Source of the DNA: Actinomycetota bacterium
GTDB taxonomy: Bacteria; Actinomycetota; Humimicrobiia; Humimicrobiales; Humimicrobiaceae
Assembly (NCBI GenBank): GCA_016870675.1
Contig: VGAU01000008.1
Span: forward strand, 1 to 17,000
Length of the DNA: 17,000 bases
Direction: 5' to 3'
The stretch's first letter is position 1; every line of letters starts with the position of its first letter. This document shows positions 14,465-17,000 of the stretch, piece by piece. The notes under the pieces were generated by a model that saw nothing but the letters and a program-made list of their open reading frames with translations, did no database searches and was not told where the DNA came from. The translations under genes were made by a program, and so were the position numbers.

Positions 14465-16276
14465 ATGATTAAAAAAATATTTAAATTACTAACCAAACAA
14501 GAGCGCAAACAACTTTATATGCTTTTTGGAGCCATGGTGATTTCTGCAATTATTGAAGTTGCAGGAATTGCTTCAATTTTGCCTTTTCTGTCTTTGATTA
14601 CAAATCCTGGTCTTATTCAAAGTAATAGGTATCTTAAATGGCTTTACACATCATTAAATTTTCAAAGCAACAATAGATTTCTTATTTTAGTAGGGGCTAC
14701 TGTTTTAGTTATTTTAATTGTAAGTAATATTTTGGCGTTATTAATGAGATGGGCACTAACGCGTTTTTCCAGTATGAGAACCTATACTATCTCAAGGAGC
14801 CTTTTAATTAATTATTTATACCAGCCATACATATTTTTTCTAAACCACAATACCTCTACGCTTGGAAAGGATATTCTTTCTGAAGTGGAGAAGGCTGTTG
14901 GGGGAGTTATTCTCCCGCTACTTGATATTTTTTCACGGGGGATTGTAGCTCTTTTTGTTTTTGCCATGCTTTTAGCAGTTAATCCGATCCTGGCACTTTC
15001 TCTGATAATTGTCTTAGGAGGTGCTTATTTATTTATCTATAAATTTATAAAACAAAAACTCTATAATATGGGTAAGAAGAGTTATGAATTTAATACCGAA
15101 CGATTTAAAGCATTGGATGAAGCCTTCGGAGATATAAGACTGATTAAATTAAGGGGGTGTGAGAATTATTTTGTAAATAGTTATTCAAAGCCATCGGTTG
15201 AGATCGCAAAATATAATGCGTCATACGCGATAATCACACAAACTCCACGCTATCTAATGGAAATAATTGCATTCGGTGGAATTATTATTGTTGTACTTTA
15301 CTTATTAGCTTCCGGAAAAGGAATTCAAAATTTATTACCTCTAATTGGGCTATATGCTTTTGCTACGTATCGCCTGATGCCTTCTCTTCAGGCAATTTTT
15401 GCTGCTGCTTCCCAGATGCGCTTTAGCACTAAGTCAATTGATTCTCTTTATGAAACTATGCGTTCTTTTAATAATGAGCAGCATCTATCTTCTACTGATA
15501 AGGAAAAAATTGAGCGGCTTTTATTAAAAAAAGAATTCAGGCTTGAAAGCGTTACATTTAGTTATCCAAAAACACATGAGCCTGTTATACAAGACTTAAA
15601 CCTAAAAGCTGCTGTTAATTCTTCTGTCGCACTTGTGGGTGTTACGGGTGCCGGTAAGACTACTATTGCCAATATTATTTTAGGGCTGCTTAAACCGGAT
15701 ACGGGCAGGATACTTGTAGACGGGATAGAGATTACTGATGAGAATTTATCAAACTGGCAGCGCAATCTCGGATATATTCCTCAGGATATTTATCTTCAGG
15801 ATGATACTGTAGCTCGAAATATAGCATTTGGCATACCTGATGATAGTATAGATTTGAACGTCGTAGGACATGTTGCAAAAATTGCAAATATCCATAATTT
15901 CATAGTTGAGCAGCTTCCTGACGGCTACCAGACACTTGTTGGAGAGCGGGGAGTGAGGTTAAGCGGAGGCCAGAGACAGCGTATAGGCATTGCAAGAGCA
16001 CTTTATAATAACCCAGGCGTACTTGTTTTAGATGAGGCTACCAGTGCCCTGGATGGAGCTACTGAGAGAGAAGTTTTTGCAGCAATTCAAAATGTTGCTA
16101 AAACCAAAACACTAATAATAATTGCCCACCGCCTTACAACTATTAAGGAATGTGATGTAATCTATGTTCTTAAGAATGGAATCATTACTGGAATAGGTAA
16201 ATACGATGAGTTGATTGAAACAAATGAGAACTTTAGAAAGATTGCAAGCGTTAAATCGCAGGAAGAAAAAAAGTAA
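14465..16276 (+). CDS. ABC transporter, fused permease/ATPase, PglK/MsbA-type lipid-linked glycan flippase
   Basis: A 603-residue half-transporter that should work as a homodimer in the cytoplasmic membrane. Residues 1 to about 330 form the six-helix permease; the opening (IKKIFKLLTKQERKQ, then AGIASILPFLSLITNP) closely recalls PglK-type flippases. The nucleotide-binding domain has all motifs: Walker A GVTGAGKT (392-399), Q-loop Gln440, signature LSGGQ (499-503), Walker B VLVLDE ending at Asp523-Glu524, D-loop SALD (527-530) and H-loop His555. Length matches the family. PglK and Wzk flip lipid-linked oligosaccharides with ATP; in this locus it is the only candidate for moving the finished or partial glycan across the membrane, since no Wzx is seen. 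The start has no Shine-Dalgarno. It could also export another lipid, but the context argues for a glycan. Confidence 0.9.
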   Translation: MIKKIFKLLTKQERKQLYMLFGAMVISAIIEVAGIASILPFLSLITNPGLIQSNRYLKWLYTSLNFQSNNRFLILVGATVLVILIVSNILALLMRWALTRFSSMRTYTISRSLLINYLYQPYIFFLNHNTSTLGKDILSEVEKAVGGVILPLLDIFSRGIVALFVFAMLLAVNPILALSLIIVLGGAYLFIYKFIKQKLYNMGKKSYEFNTERFKALDEAFGDIRLIKLRGCENYFVNSYSKPSVEIAKYNASYAIITQTPRYLMEIIAFGGIIIVVLYLLASGKGIQNLLPLIGLYAFATYRLMPSLQAIFAAASQMRFSTKSIDSLYETMRSFNNEQHLSSTDKEKIERLLLKKEFRLESVTFSYPKTHEPVIQDLNLKAAVNSSVALVGVTGAGKTTIANIILGLLKPDTGRILVDGIEITDENLSNWQRNLGYIPQDIYLQDDTVARNIAFGIPDDSIDLNVVGHVAKIANIHNFIVEQLPDGYQTLVGERGVRLSGGQRQRIGIARALYNNPGVLVLDEATSALDGATEREVFAAIQNVAKTKTLIIIAHRLTTIKECDVIYVLKNGIITGIGKYDELIETNENFRKIASVKSQEEKK

Positions 16277-16340
16277 AAGTAGTATAATAATCACATTTAT
16301 AAATCATTAATATGAATTTTTACAAAGTATTTATATATTA

Positions 16341-16345
16341 AGAGG
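16341..16345 (+). promoter_or_regulatory. Shine-Dalgarno site for the last gene
   Basis: AGAGG lies 5 bases before the ATG at 16351, and an in-frame TAA at 16339-16341 blocks any longer start. This is the only gene in the window with a clear ribosome-binding sequence; the others start behind A/T-only leaders. Confidence 0.65.
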
Positions 16346-16350
16346 TTAAT

Positions 16351-17000
16351 ATGGATACAAAATCAGCCGGCAAAATAAAAAATCTCAGTGACCTTGCAAA
16401 AATAATATCAAATTTAAAAATAACTAATAAAAAAATTGTTCATTGCCATGGTGTTTTTGATCTTGTACATTTAGGCCATATACGACATTTCAATCTAGCT
16501 AAAAAAGAGGGAGATATTCTTGTAGTTACTCTTACAAAGGATAAATATGTAAAAAGAGGGCCGGGACGTCCAATATTTAACGAAAATCTAAGGGCTGAAA
16601 TGCTGGCATCTATATCAATTATTGATTATGTAGCAATAATTGACTCCCCGACTGCTGTTGAAGCAATAAAATTCCTTAAACCTGATTTTTATGTTAAGGG
16701 CTCTGATTATAAAGACAAAACAAAAGATTTTACTGGAATGATTAGTGACGAAGAAGAAGCAGTGAGTTCAATAGGTGGAAAACTAATTTTTACTGATGAT
16801 TTAACTTTCAGCTCTTCCAGTCTTATAAATAATTTTTTGGATGTATATCCACCAGAGATCTTAAATTATCTTAAATCAATAAGAGAAAAATATACAATTG
16901 ATAATATATCTGAAAAATTAAATTCATTAAAAAAATTAAAAGTAATAATAATAGGAGACACAATAATTGATCAGTATCATTATTGTATTCCAATGGGAAA
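16351..17000 (+). CDS. Bifunctional heptose-phosphate nucleotidyltransferase/PfkB kinase, inverted HldE order (3' truncated by window)
   Basis: The frame is open to the window end; 216 complete codons are present. Residues about 28-165 form a cytidylyltransferase-fold domain: HCHGVFDLVHLGH (31-43) with the HxGH nucleotide motif, FLKPDFYVKGSDY (108-120), and FSSSSLIN (153-160), all typical of the HldE/RfaE2 adenylyltransferase. After a linker, KVIIIGDTIIDQYHY (197-211) is the first strand and substrate motif of an RfaE-type PfkB sugar kinase, which then runs off the window. In E. coli HldE the kinase comes first and the nucleotidyltransferase last; here the order is reversed. The two activities would convert a heptose 7-phosphate through a bisphosphate to an NDP-heptose (a separate phosphatase acts between them), giving a donor for the upstream transferases. 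Exact sugar not certain. Start supported by the Shine-Dalgarno and an upstream in-frame stop. Confidence 0.85.
   Translation, partial: MDTKSAGKIKNLSDLAKIISNLKITNKKIVHCHGVFDLVHLGHIRHFNLAKKEGDILVVTLTKDKYVKRGPGRPIFNENLRAEMLASISIIDYVAIIDSPTAVEAIKFLKPDFYVKGSDYKDKTKDFTGMISDEEEAVSSIGGKLIFTDDLTFSSSSLINNFLDVYPPEILNYLKSIREKYTIDNISEKLNSLKKLKVIIIGDTIIDQYHYCIPMG

Overview
The window is one stretch of a surface-polysaccharide or glycoconjugate biosynthesis locus. Every gene I can support lies on the + strand, packed head to tail with gaps of at most 165 bp and several stop/start overlaps. It reads as one long operon or a few adjacent transcription units. I found no rRNA, tRNA, CRISPR array, transposase or prophage gene. 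No stretch without a gene exceeds 300 bases.

Organism: a very AT-rich bacterium. TGA occurs as a normal stop codon (for example at 427, 2697, 6926 and 12327), so the standard bacterial code applies. Isoleucine ATA and arginine AGA/AGG codons are frequent. Almost none of the starts has a Shine-Dalgarno sequence, even where the protein fixes the start within a few codons. The only clear one precedes the last gene. Weak SD use, a heparinase-like lyase, a LIC_10190-type membrane protein and a PglK-type flippase fit an uncultivated Gram-negative-type lineage (Bacteroidota-like or a candidate phylum). No marker gene is present, so I do not assign a phylum.

Layout: 1-429 is the C-terminal end of a heparinase II/III-like polysaccharide lyase. 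Positions 426-4932 hold four cytoplasmic glycosyltransferases (GT-B, GT4, GT2, GT4). At 4975-5934 is a membrane-anchored GT2 of the polyprenyl-phosphate glycosyltransferase type, and at 5972-6928 another GT2. At 7031-8998 is a large LIC_10190-like membrane protein, preceded by a nested inverted repeat that reaches its start codon. At 9065-9766 is a DPM1-like polyprenyl-phosphate sugar synthase, directly followed by an 849-residue GT-C enzyme (9780-12329). A 94-residue ORF (12326-12610) resembles a detached GT39-type C-terminal domain. Then come a third multi-spanning GT-C-like protein (12764-14299), a complete PglK/MsbA-type ABC flippase (14465-16276) and the 5' part of a bifunctional heptose-phosphate nucleotidyltransferase/kinase with inverted domain order (16351-17000, running off the window).

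How they may work together (inference): the soluble GT2/GT4 enzymes build a lipid-linked oligosaccharide on the cytoplasmic face. The ABC protein flips it. The two polyprenyl-phosphate sugar synthases make lipid-linked monosaccharide donors, which the GT-C membrane enzymes use outside the membrane to decorate or extend the glycan. The last gene would supply an activated heptose-like sugar, and the lyase would trim or release polymer. No Wzy, Wzx, Wzz or PglB/STT3 candidate is recognisable here. Base composition differs clearly between 426-5934 and the AT-richer 5940-9000, which suggests a mosaic locus.
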